In this document: positions 15,570-24,700 of the stretch, piece after piece
How the letters are laid out: each line of letters starts with the position of its first letter
Numbering within the stretch: the stretch's first letter is position 1
Assembly: GCA_964454645.1 (NCBI GenBank)
Contig: CAYVTM010000014.1
Coordinates: 1-28,779 of the forward strand
Reading direction: 5' to 3'
Length of the DNA: 28,779 nucleotides
From: CAYVTM01 sp964454645
Lineage (GTDB): Bacteria; Bacteroidota; Bacteroidia; Sphingobacteriales; Sphingobacteriaceae
The notes under the pieces: generated by a model
The model's input: only the letters and a program-made list of their open reading frames with translations
Databases searched by the model: none
Told to the model about the DNA's origin: nothing
Position numbers and translations under genes: made by a program

Positions 15570-15881
15570 TTATGCCTGTGCAGTTGGCCCCCCGAAATTC
15601 ATCGGTATAGCAGCCATCTCTTCAATCTTAATCTTTCCGTTTGCCTCTTCGAATTTGCGGATATTATCAGACAGTGCACCCAGCAAACGTTTCGCATGTT
15701 GAGGGGTAAGAATAATTCTTGATTTCACTTTTGCCTTAGGAACTCCGGGTAGCATACGAATAAAATCGATTATAAATTCTGCATTGGAATGTGTTATGAT
15801 AGCGAGGTTCGCATAGATTCCTTCCGCAATATCTTCCGATAATTCTATGTTCAGTTGATTAGGGTTTTGATTCTCTTCCAT
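15570..15881 (-). CDS. DUF3467 domain-containing protein
   Basis: Small conserved protein of 103 residues with no known biochemical function. It matches the DUF3467 pattern across nearly its full length: LNIELSEDIAEGIYANLAII, THSNAEFIIDFIRMLPGVPK, and AKVKSRIILTPQHAKRLLGA. It has no signal peptide or membrane segment. In many Bacteroidota, as I recall, this gene lies right after rpoC; here a porin gene sits between them. It has its own -7 box 16 bp upstream, so it can be expressed independently. It converges on the MFS gene. Confidence 0.87.
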   Translation of the reverse strand: MEENQNPNQLNIELSEDIAEGIYANLAIITHSNAEFIIDFIRMLPGVPKAKVKSRIILTPQHAKRLLGALSDNIRKFEEANGKIKIEEMAAIPMNFGGPTAQA

Positions 15882-15897
15882 AGTAATTTATTTTTAT

Positions 15898-15905
15898 CAA
15901 ATATA
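15898..15905 (-). promoter_or_regulatory. -7 promoter element of the DUF3467 gene
   Basis: TATATTTG on the minus strand is an exact TAnnTTTG match, 16 bp before the ATG. It is the same octamer as at gyrB. No -33 TTG is seen at the expected distance. Confidence 0.5.
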
Positions 15906-15931
15906 CAGAATAAAAAAGAATGAGAATAGGA

Positions 15932-17218
15932 TTAAAAACGATATTGTAAACGAAGTGTAAACAAGTTATCTTCCAAATCCTTGCGATAATCGGTAGTGCT
16001 GTTAATGCCGGATATCTCAGTTTCTTCATTTCTTACGATATCATAATATGCCATAATCCGGATATTATCACTTGCTCTGTAAATATATCCGAGCCCCCAG
16101 GTATCATAGCGGACATCGGCAGAACTTGTGTTTGATCCGCTTATACCAATTTCGGCACCGCTTACATCTGTATTCGGATCGTACCAATCGTATTTTAGTA
16201 CTGCCTGATGACGTGTGCGTAGAATATTTTGCACCAAATACACATAAGCTCCATTAAACTTTCGAAGATAGGTTGCTGCGGGTATCGGTTTCTTGGTAGG
16301 ACTATCACTACTGAATTCCGTTCCGGGTTGTTGTCCCTGAATATATTCTGCACGTATAATGGTTAGTCCGGCAGGAGTTGCAAAATTTATTTGAAAGTTT
16401 GCACCCACATAAATTCTTTTTTCATACGATTGAAAATTACTTGTATTGGAATCGATTTTAAAAACACTTCCTTCCGTTCGATACACATACTTTGAAGTGT
16501 TTATTAATCCACCGTAATATAAAGAAGTACCCATTCCGAAGCGTACTAATTTATTCTCTTCGTTTCGAAAAGATAATCTTCCGATAAAATCTTTTTTTGA
16601 ATCGTAATCGTTAATCGTAAATCCGGTACCATTAAAAAAACCCATATCGAGTTTAAGTTGTTGTAAGGATTTAGGCCGAAGATCGACACTTAGCATTGCT
16701 CCTAAATCGCGTTCATTCGGAAACAGTATTTGCGACATCCTTCCACGTTCGGGAGATTCACGTAAACGGGACGAATAACTTATTTCATATCCAAATGGCC
16801 TGTCAAAGATTCCGGCTGTCAGATGAAACAGCTTCACCTTTCCTATTCTCATACGCATATAGGCATCGCGCACCAACACTCCCTTTTCAGTAGCATCAAG
16901 TTGTATGATATACTGTGCCAGGGAATCAGCATAAGTCATCTTCATACGTGCCCGACGAATGGTGAAACGATTATCAACATCCTGAGCAAAATCACCGGCT
17001 CCATACGAATGCATACCTGCCGTATCAGCCATTTGGTACTGAAACTGAAAATATCCGGAGAAACGTAACTTCTGTATCTGTATATATTCTTGTTCTGTAA
17101 AACGTACCGAATCGATATAACGGCGCACAGGGTCTGTTTCAATCTCCTGAGCATTTGTTTTTTTTACATTTATGAAAAGTGTACAAAGCAACAGACATAA
17201 AAAAGCACGTGTAAACAT
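15932..17218 (-). CDS. Outer-membrane porin, phosphate-selective porin O/P family
   Basis: Beta-barrel outer-membrane channel of 428 residues, similar in layout to the OprO/OprP family (selectivity for phosphate is not shown). From ATG at 17218 the protein starts MFTRAFLCLLLCTLFINVKK and reaches TNAQ, a clear signal peptide with probable cleavage near residue 23. The mature part has alternating barrel strands such as FSGYFQFQYQMAD, RFTIRRARMKMTYAD, GRLSFRN and LGYIYRASDNIRIMAYYDIV. It ends in LFTLRLQYRF, with the C-terminal phenylalanine expected of barrel proteins. An upstream ATG at 17278 would add 20 residues before the signal peptide and was rejected. It has its own -7 box and follows the rpoC terminator, so it is not part of the rpo operon. 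Confidence 0.82.
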   Translation of the reverse strand: MFTRAFLCLLLCTLFINVKKTNAQEIETDPVRRYIDSVRFTEQEYIQIQKLRFSGYFQFQYQMADTAGMHSYGAGDFAQDVDNRFTIRRARMKMTYADSLAQYIIQLDATEKGVLVRDAYMRMRIGKVKLFHLTAGIFDRPFGYEISYSSRLRESPERGRMSQILFPNERDLGAMLSVDLRPKSLQQLKLDMGFFNGTGFTINDYDSKKDFIGRLSFRNEENKLVRFGMGTSLYYGGLINTSKYVYRTEGSVFKIDSNTSNFQSYEKRIYVGANFQINFATPAGLTIIRAEYIQGQQPGTEFSSDSPTKKPIPAATYLRKFNGAYVYLVQNILRTRHQAVLKYDWYDPNTDVSGAEIGISGSNTSSADVRYDTWGLGYIYRASDNIRIMAYYDIVRNEETEISGINSTTDYRKDLEDNLFTLRLQYRF

Positions 17219-17232
17219 GAATATTTTTTTAC

Positions 17233-17240
17233 CAAAGGTA
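17233..17240 (-). promoter_or_regulatory. -7 promoter element of the porin gene
   Basis: TACCTTTG on the minus strand is an exact TAnnTTTG match, 14 bp before the porin ATG at 17218. It is the same octamer as at slyD. No -33 TTG is visible. Its place after the rpoC terminator supports separate transcription. Confidence 0.55.
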
Positions 17241-17323
17241 GCAAGAAATACTAATTTCCTAACATCGGAAAGCCTCACGTTTATTCCAAAAATGAAGATT
17301 GAAAAATAAGGGAAGCCAAAAAA

Positions 17324-17351
17324 AAAGAGGGAAGCATATACTTCCCTCTTT
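17324..17351 (-). terminator. Terminator of the rpoBC operon
   Basis: Perfect 11-bp stem AAAGAGGGAAG/CTTCCCTCTTT with loop TATATG, 20 bp past the rpoC stop. On the minus strand it runs into nine or more T residues, a textbook intrinsic terminator. It closes the secE-to-rpoC block. Confidence 0.93.
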
Positions 17352-17371
17352 ACTATTCAATACGATTCGTA

Positions 17372-20300
17372 TTAATTTTCTTTAGAAGCTAATAGCGCTT
17401 CATATTCCTGTTTCGAACCGACAATCATTTTATCAAAGTGGCGGACACCGGTACCTGAAGGAATCAAGTGACCAACGATCACATTTTCTTTCAGTCCTAA
17501 TAATCCATCCACTTTTCCATTGATTGCTGCCTCGTTTAACACTTTGGTAGTTTCCTGGAAGGAAGCTGCCGACATAAACGATTTAGTTCCTAATGAAGCA
17601 CGTGTAATACCTTGCAGTAAAGGGCTGGAAGTAGCAGCAATTGCATCGCGTGCTTCCACCAATTTTTGATCTTTACGTTTCAAGACAGAATTTTCATCAC
17701 GTAATTTACGGACGCTGATAATTTGTCCGGCTTTCAGGTTTGGAGACTCGCCTGCATCCACAACAACTTTTTTGTCGTAAATCCAATCGTTCTCTGTCAT
17801 GAAGTCGAATTTATCCGCAGCTTCATTTTCCAGGAATTTGGTATCACCCGGATCCTGAATAATTACTTTTTGCATCATCTGGCGAACAATTACTTCGAAG
17901 TGTTTATCATTAATTTTCACCCCTTGTAAACGATATACCTCCTGCACTCCATTTACCAAATATTCCTGAACGGCTGAAGGGCCTTTGATTGCAAGAATAT
18001 CGGAGGGTGTAATAGACCCATCGGATAATGGCATGCCGGCTTTCACGAAGTCGTTATCCTGAACCAGGATATGTTTCGATAATGAAACCAGGTATTTCTT
18101 CAACTGACCATCTTTCGATTCGATCATAATCTCACGGTTACCACGTTTCACTCCTCCTAAACTTACTACCCCATCAATCTCAGTAACTACTGCAGGATTT
18201 GAAGGGTTACGGGCCTCGAATAATTCGGTAACACGAGGAAGACCACCGGTAATATCCCGTGTTTTTCCAGTTGAACGCGGAATCTTAACGATTACTTGTC
18301 CGGCAATTACTTTATCGCCCCGGTCTACCGCAATGTGTGCACCAACCGGGATGTTGTATGATCTGATAAGGCCTTCTTTTTTATCCACAATTTTAATCGA
18401 TGGATTTTTGGTCTTATCACGACTATCGATAATAACCTTTTCTTTATGGCCTGTTTGCTCATCGGATTCTTCACGGAAAGTAATACCTTCTTCAATAAAT
18501 TCGAAATCGATTTTACCTTCGAATTCCGAAATGATTACCGCATTGTACGGATCCCATGCACAGATAACATCACCTTTTTCAACTTTCTGACCATCTTTTA
18601 CATGCAAATGTGCTCCGTAAGGAACGTTGTTGGTCATAATAATCTTGCCGGTTTTTTCATCGACAATCTTAAACTCTCCCGAACGACCCAATACTACATC
18701 TATCTTTCCTTCTTCAGTTTTTAGAGAAACGGTACGAATACCTTCGAACTCTACCTTACCTTCGAATTTAGCAATGATTGTGGACTCGGCAGCGATGTTC
18801 GATGCAGCTCCCCCGATGTGGAAGGTACGAAGTGTTAACTGCGTTCCCGGCTCACCGATAGATTGTGCAGCGATAACCCCGACAGCTTCTCCGATTTGTA
18901 CCATGCGTCCGGAAGCAAGATTTCTTCCGTAACATTTTGCACAAACTCCACGTTTCGATTCGCAGGTAAGTACCGAGCGGATTTCTACGGCATCCAATAC
19001 AGAAGCTTCAATTTTCTTACCGATCTCCTCAGTAATTTGTTCACCCGAAGCAACCAGTAATTCGTTGCTTGTCGGATCATAAACATCATGAACAGATACA
19101 CGACCTAAAATACGGTCATATAAAGGTTCAACAATTTCTTCATTATCTTTCAACGCAAATGTTAAAGTACCTCTCAAAGTACCGCAATCATTTTCGTTGA
19201 TTACCATATCCTGAGCAACATCGACTAAACGACGTGTTAAGTAACCCGCATCCGCAGTTTTCAATGCCGTATCGGCCAAGCCTTTACGTGCACCGTGGGT
19301 AGAGATGAAATACTCGAGTACCGATAATCCTTCTTTGAAGTTCGATAAGATCGGGTTCTCGATAATTTCTCCTCCTGAACCAGATTTTTGTGGCTTCGCC
19401 ATCAAACCTCTCATACCGCATAACTGACGAATCTGTTCTTTCGATCCACGGGCTCCTGAATCCAACATCATATATACCGAGTTGAAGCCTTGATTATCGG
19501 TCGCCAATTGTTTCATCACGTTTTCTGTTAAACGTGAATTGATACGCGTCCAAATATCGATAATTTGATTATAACGTTCGTTATTGGTAATGAATCCCAT
19601 ATTATAGTTCGTCATTACCTCTTCCACTTCAGCAGTCGCCTGATCGATTAATTTTACTTTCTCGGCAGGAATTGTTAAGTCTTGCAAATTGAACGATAAA
19701 CCACCGCGGAATGCCATACGGAACCCAAGTTCTTTGATATCATCCAGGAATTTAGCAGCACGGTCCATACCGGTAACTTTAACGATATCACCAATAATAT
19801 CACGTAATGATTTTTTGGTCAATAACTCGTTAATATATCCCATCTCACGTGGTACAACCTGGTTAAATAATACACGTCCGGTAGTAGTTTCGATTAATTG
19901 CTGAATATAGTTTCCTTCTCCATCAATCGTTTCCGTTTTAACTTTTATCCAGGCATGTAAATCCAGTTGACCTTCGTTTAATGAGATAATCACTTCTTCC
20001 GGAGAATAGAAAATACGGCCCTCTCCTTTTATGATTTTTTCCGGTTCCGATTTTCTGCCTTTGGTAGTATAATAAAGCCCGAGTACCATGTCCTGAGAAG
20101 GAACCGTAATCGGTGTTCCGTTCGCAGGGTTCAGGATATTGTGGGAAGCCAACATCAACATTTGAGCTTCCAGAATAGCAGCATTTCCAAGTGGAACATG
20201 CACAGCCATCTGGTCACCGTCGAAATCGGCGTTAAATGCCGTACATACCAATGGGTGTAACTGAATTGCTTTTCCTTCGATTAATTTCGGTTGGAAAGAT

Positions 20301-21646
20301 TGAATACCCAGACGGTGAAGTGTCGGAGCACGGTTTAATAATACCGGGTGTCCTTTCAACACATTTTCTAAAATATCCCAAACGATCGGGTCTTTACGAT
20401 CGACAATTTTCTTTGCTGATTTTACCGTTTTAACAACACCACGCTCAATCATTTTACGAATGATAAATGGTTTGAATAATTCGGCAGCCATATCTTTCGG
20501 TAAACCGCATTCATGTAATTTAAGTGTAGGCCCAACGACAATTACCGAACGTGCAGAATAGTCGACACGTTTACCTAACAGGTTTTGACGGAAACGTCCC
20601 TGTTTACCTTTCAGAATATCCGATAGAGATTTTAAGGCACGGTTCCCTTCCGTTTTCACAGCGTTCACTTTACGTGAGTTGTCGAATAAAGAATCGACCG
20701 CTTCCTGAAGCATACGTTTCTCATTACGTAAGATTACTTCCGGAGCTTTAATCTCGATCAAACGTTTCAAACGGTTGTTACGAATAATGACACGACGGTA
20801 TAGATCGTTCAGGTCGGAAGTCGCAAAACGTCCGCCTTCCAAAGGAACCAGGGGACGTAATTCCGGGGGAATAACCGGAACAATTTTTACGATCATCCAT
20901 TCGGGACGATTCACAATATGTTTATTTGCATCGCGGAATGCCTCAACGACCTGTAAGCGTTTCAGGGCTTCGTTTTTACGTTGTTGAGAAGTTTCATTAC
21001 TAGCTTTATCACGCAGATCGTATGAAAGCTGATCCAGGTCGATACGTGCCAATAAATCTTCAAGTGCTTCAGCACCCATTTTCGCGATGAATTTATTGGG
21101 ATCTTTATCATCCAAATACTGATTTTCTTTCGGAAGTGTATCGAGGATATCCAGATATTCTTCTTCGGTTAAGAAGTCCATTTTCTGAATACCATCTTGT
21201 TCTTTAATACCCGGCTGAATAACTACATAACGTTCGTAGTAGATGATCAGGTCCAATCGTTTCGTTGGCAAGCCCAACAAATAACCGATTTTGTTCGGAA
21301 GAGAACGGAAGTACCAGATATGAGCCACAGGAACTACCAGGGCAATATGCCCCATACGTTCTCTACGTACTTTCTTCTCGGTTACTTCAACTCCGCAACG
21401 GTCACATACGATACCTTTGTAGCGAATACGTTTGTATTTACCGCAATGGCATTCATAGTCTTTCACCGGACCAAAAATGCGCTCACAGAACAAACCATCA
21501 CGTTCAGGTTTATAGGTTCTGTAATTGATTGTCTCCGGTTTTAATACCTCACCACTCGAGCGTTCTAAAATCGACTCGGGAGAAGCAAGGCTGATCGTAA
21601 TTTGAGTGAAATTACTTTTGATCTTATTATCTTTTTTGTATGACAT
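17372..21646 (-). CDS. rpoC: DNA-directed RNA polymerase subunit beta'
   Basis: Catalytic largest subunit of RNA polymerase, 1424 residues from the chosen start. The N-terminal zinc ribbon has Cys66, Cys68, Cys81 and Cys84 (CHCGKYK ... CDRCG). The active-site Mg-binding motif NADFDGDQ is at 472-479 with Asp474, Asp476 and Asp478. The second zinc site is CESKRGVCAKCYGRN, and the bridge-helix/trigger-loop region includes IAAQSIGEPGTQLTLRTFH. The C-terminus ends with the conserved FQETTKVLNEAAINGK, LLGLKENVIVGHLIPSGTG segments. An in-frame ATG at 21721 would add 25 residues overlapping an intercistronic hairpin; MSYKKDNKIKSNF at 21646 is the family start. It follows rpoB by 78 bp. Confidence 0.98.
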   Translation of the reverse strand: MSYKKDNKIKSNFTQITISLASPESILERSSGEVLKPETINYRTYKPERDGLFCERIFGPVKDYECHCGKYKRIRYKGIVCDRCGVEVTEKKVRRERMGHIALVVPVAHIWYFRSLPNKIGYLLGLPTKRLDLIIYYERYVVIQPGIKEQDGIQKMDFLTEEEYLDILDTLPKENQYLDDKDPNKFIAKMGAEALEDLLARIDLDQLSYDLRDKASNETSQQRKNEALKRLQVVEAFRDANKHIVNRPEWMIVKIVPVIPPELRPLVPLEGGRFATSDLNDLYRRVIIRNNRLKRLIEIKAPEVILRNEKRMLQEAVDSLFDNSRKVNAVKTEGNRALKSLSDILKGKQGRFRQNLLGKRVDYSARSVIVVGPTLKLHECGLPKDMAAELFKPFIIRKMIERGVVKTVKSAKKIVDRKDPIVWDILENVLKGHPVLLNRAPTLHRLGIQSFQPKLIEGKAIQLHPLVCTAFNADFDGDQMAVHVPLGNAAILEAQMLMLASHNILNPANGTPITVPSQDMVLGLYYTTKGRKSEPEKIIKGEGRIFYSPEEVIISLNEGQLDLHAWIKVKTETIDGEGNYIQQLIETTTGRVLFNQVVPREMGYINELLTKKSLRDIIGDIVKVTGMDRAAKFLDDIKELGFRMAFRGGLSFNLQDLTIPAEKVKLIDQATAEVEEVMTNYNMGFITNNERYNQIIDIWTRINSRLTENVMKQLATDNQGFNSVYMMLDSGARGSKEQIRQLCGMRGLMAKPQKSGSGGEIIENPILSNFKEGLSVLEYFISTHGARKGLADTALKTADAGYLTRRLVDVAQDMVINENDCGTLRGTLTFALKDNEEIVEPLYDRILGRVSVHDVYDPTSNELLVASGEQITEEIGKKIEASVLDAVEIRSVLTCESKRGVCAKCYGRNLASGRMVQIGEAVGVIAAQSIGEPGTQLTLRTFHIGGAASNIAAESTIIAKFEGKVEFEGIRTVSLKTEEGKIDVVLGRSGEFKIVDEKTGKIIMTNNVPYGAHLHVKDGQKVEKGDVICAWDPYNAVIISEFEGKIDFEFIEEGITFREESDEQTGHKEKVIIDSRDKTKNPSIKIVDKKEGLIRSYNIPVGAHIAVDRGDKVIAGQVIVKIPRSTGKTRDITGGLPRVTELFEARNPSNPAVVTEIDGVVSLGGVKRGNREIMIESKDGQLKKYLVSLSKHILVQDNDFVKAGMPLSDGSITPSDILAIKGPSAVQEYLVNGVQEVYRLQGVKINDKHFEVIVRQMMQKVIIQDPGDTKFLENEAADKFDFMTENDWIYDKKVVVDAGESPNLKAGQIISVRKLRDENSVLKRKDQKLVEARDAIAATSSPLLQGITRASLGTKSFMSAASFQETTKVLNEAAINGKVDGLLGLKENVIVGHLIPSGTGVRHFDKMIVGSKQEYEALLASKEN

Positions 21647-21677
21647 AGTCTTTCTTAAAATTTCGGGGTTGGAATTT

Positions 21678-21712
21678 CGGAGGATGAAAGCCGTATGGAT
21701 ATCCATCCTCCG
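21678..21712 (-). other. Intercistronic stem-loop between rpoB and rpoC
   Basis: Perfect 9-bp inverted repeat CGGAGGATG/CATCCTCCG with a 17-nt loop in the 78-bp gap between rpoB and rpoC. No T-tract follows on the minus strand (AAATTCC), so it is not an intrinsic terminator. It may be an mRNA processing or stability element. Confidence 0.5.
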
Positions 21713-21724
21713 TAAATTCAATCA

Positions 21725-24700
21725 TTATTCAAGTGTAATATCCAAACCTAAGCCACGTAATTCATGAACCAATACGTTGAATGATTCGGGAACACCCGGA
21801 GTTGGTAAGTTATCTCCTTTAACAATAGCCTCATACGTCTTCGCTCTTCCGATTACATCGTCTGATTTCACGGTAAGGATTTCCTGAAGGATGTTAGCAG
21901 CACCAAATGCTTCCAATGCCCAAACCTCCATCTCACCAAAACGCTGACCACCGAACTGAGCTTTCCCACCCAATGGTTGTTGCGTAATAAGCGAGTAAGG
22001 CCCGATAGAACGTGCGTGCATTTTATCATCCACCATGTGACCTAATTTCATCATATAGATAATACCTACAGTTGTAGGTTGGTCGAAACGTTGTCCGGTA
22101 CCACCATCATATAAATAGGTTCTTCCGGATGCCGGCAATTTTGCTTTTGCTACCCATTCCTCTACCTCATCGTGAGAAGCACCATCGAAAATCGGAGTTG
22201 CAAACTTAACCCCCAACACTTTTCCTGCCCAGCCTAATACAGTTTCGTAAATCTGTCCAAGATTCATACGGGAAGGTACCCCTAATGGGTTAAGTACAAT
22301 ATCAACCGGAGTTCCATCGGACAAGAAAGGCATATCCTCATCACGTACAATACGTGCAACAATACCTTTATTACCGTGACGTCCCGCCATTTTATCACCT
22401 ACTTTAAGCTTACGTTTTTTAGCCACATAAACCTTCGCCATCTGTACAATTCCTGCAGGCAATTCATCTCCTACGCTAATCGCAAATTTCTTACGACGGT
22501 ATGCGCCTAATTCTTCGTTTAACTTAATATTGTAGTTGTGTAATAACAATTTGATTTGATCATTGATAGCCTCATCCGTTGTCCATTTGGTCGGATTGAT
22601 ATTTTCATAATTCAAATCTGTTAATACTTTTTGAGTAAACTTCACACCTTTCGCTATCAACAACTCTTTGTACACACTATATATACCCTGAGAAGTTTTT
22701 CCGCTTACTAATGTGAAAAGTTTTTCGATTAAGATTCCTCTTAATGTATCAACCACTTTATCAAATTCTTTATCTAATTTCTCAAGAATAACTTTCTCTT
22801 CCGATTTACTTCCTTTTTCTTTTTTTGCTCTCGAGAATAATTTAGAATCGATAATAACCCCCTTGATAGATGGAGGCGCTTTCATGGAAGCATCTTTCAC
22901 ATCGCCTGCCTTATCACCGAAGATGGCTCTTAAAAGTTTCTCTTCCGGAGAAGGATCAGATTCTCCTTTTGGAGTAATCTTACCGATTAAGATATCCCCT
23001 TCTTTAATTTCGGCACCCACACGAATAATACCGTGTTCATCCAGGTCGCGGGTTGCTTCTTCACTTACGTTCGGAATATCCGAAGTAAGTTCTTCTTCCC
23101 CACGTTTGGTATCACGGACTTCCAATTCAAACTCTTCGATGTGAAGCGAGGTAAAAATATCTTCACGTACTACACGCTCAGAAATTACAATCGCATCCTC
23201 GAAATTATATCCCTGCCAAGGCATGAACGCAACTTTAAGGTTTCTTCCCAAAGCGAGTTCACCGTCTTCGGTTGCATATCCCTCACAAAGCACCTGGCCC
23301 TTCACGACTTTCTGACCTTTCTTAACGATTGGCTTCAGGTTGATACAAGTATTCTGATTGGTTTTCTTAAATTTAATTAAGCTGTATGATTTAGTATCGC
23401 CTTCAAAAGAAACCAAACGATCGGCATCCGTTCTGTTATAGCGGATCACAATTTCATTTGCATCTACAGATTCCACAACACCTTCGCCTTCTGCATTAAT
23501 CAATGCTCTGGAATCGCGTGCTACACGACCTTCCAATCCGGTACCGACAATAGGCGCTTCAGGTTTCAGCAAAGGAACTGCCTGACGCTGCATGTTTGAT
23601 CCCATCAATGCACGGTTCGCGTCATCGTGTTCAAGGAAAGGAATTAAAGAAGCGGCAATCGAAGTAATCTGATTCGGAGCAACGTCCATTAAATCGATAC
23701 GTTCCGGTTCGATAACCGGGAAATCACCTTCGAAACGAGCTTTCACTTTTGGGGTTAAGAAATTTCCTTTCTCATCGTATTGAGCATTCGACTGAGCGAT
23801 CGTTCTACCATCTTCATCTTCTGCAGAAAGGTAAATTACCGGTTTGTTCACCGCAACTTTTCCATTCTCAACAATACGATAGGGAGTTTCAATAAATCCA
23901 AGGTTATTAATCTTCGCATGTACACATAAAGAAGATATCAAACCGATATTCGGTCCTTCAGGAGTTTCGATGGTACATAAACGGCCATAATGAGTATAAT
24001 GGACGTCACGCACTTCGAAGCCTGCACGTTCGCGGGAAAGACCACCGGGACCAAGGGCAGACAGACGACGTTTGTTCGTAATCTCTGCCAATGGATTGGT
24101 TTGATCCATAAATTGAGATAACTGATTCGTTCCGAAGAAAGAATTAATTACCGATGAAAGCGTACGAGCATTAATAAGGTCGGTTGGAGTAAATACTTCG
24201 TTATCGCGAATGTTCATACGCTCACGGATGGTACGAGCCATACGTGCCAAACCTACACCAAACTGTGCGTACAATTGTTCTCCTACCGTACGAACACGAC
24301 GATTCGACAAGTGATCGATATCATCGACCTCTGCTTTGGAGTTTATCAATTTAATTAAGTATTTAACAATTGCGATAATATCCGCTTTTGTTAAAACTTT
24401 CACTTCGGTAGGTGTATCCAAATTCAATTTACGATTGATACGATAGCGGCCCACATCTCCTAAATCATAACGTTTATCGGAGAAGAACAAGCGATCGATA
24501 ATGCCGCGTGCTGTTTCTTCATCCGGTGGATCTGCGTTACGCAACTGGCGGTAGATATATTCAACCGCTTCCTTTTCGGAGTTCGAAGTATCTTTTTGTA
24601 AAGTATTATAGATGATAGAGAAATCGGCCGTGTTGGCATCTTCTTTTGTAAGAATGATGGTTTTAACACCAGCTTCGATAATCATATCGATATGATCCTC

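Noticed and set aside
17219..17278. 20-residue N-terminal extension of the porin
   Set aside because: It would bury the signal peptide and overlap the exact -7 box TACCTTTG.
21647..21721. 25-residue N-terminal extension of RpoC
   Set aside because: The family N-terminus begins at MSYKKDNKIKSNF, and the extension covers the intercistronic hairpin.
22713..23144. Long plus-strand reading frames opposite rpoB, rpoC, gyrB and others
   Set aside because: They are antisense shadows with low-complexity Ser-, Arg- or Phe-rich translations and no family resemblance.
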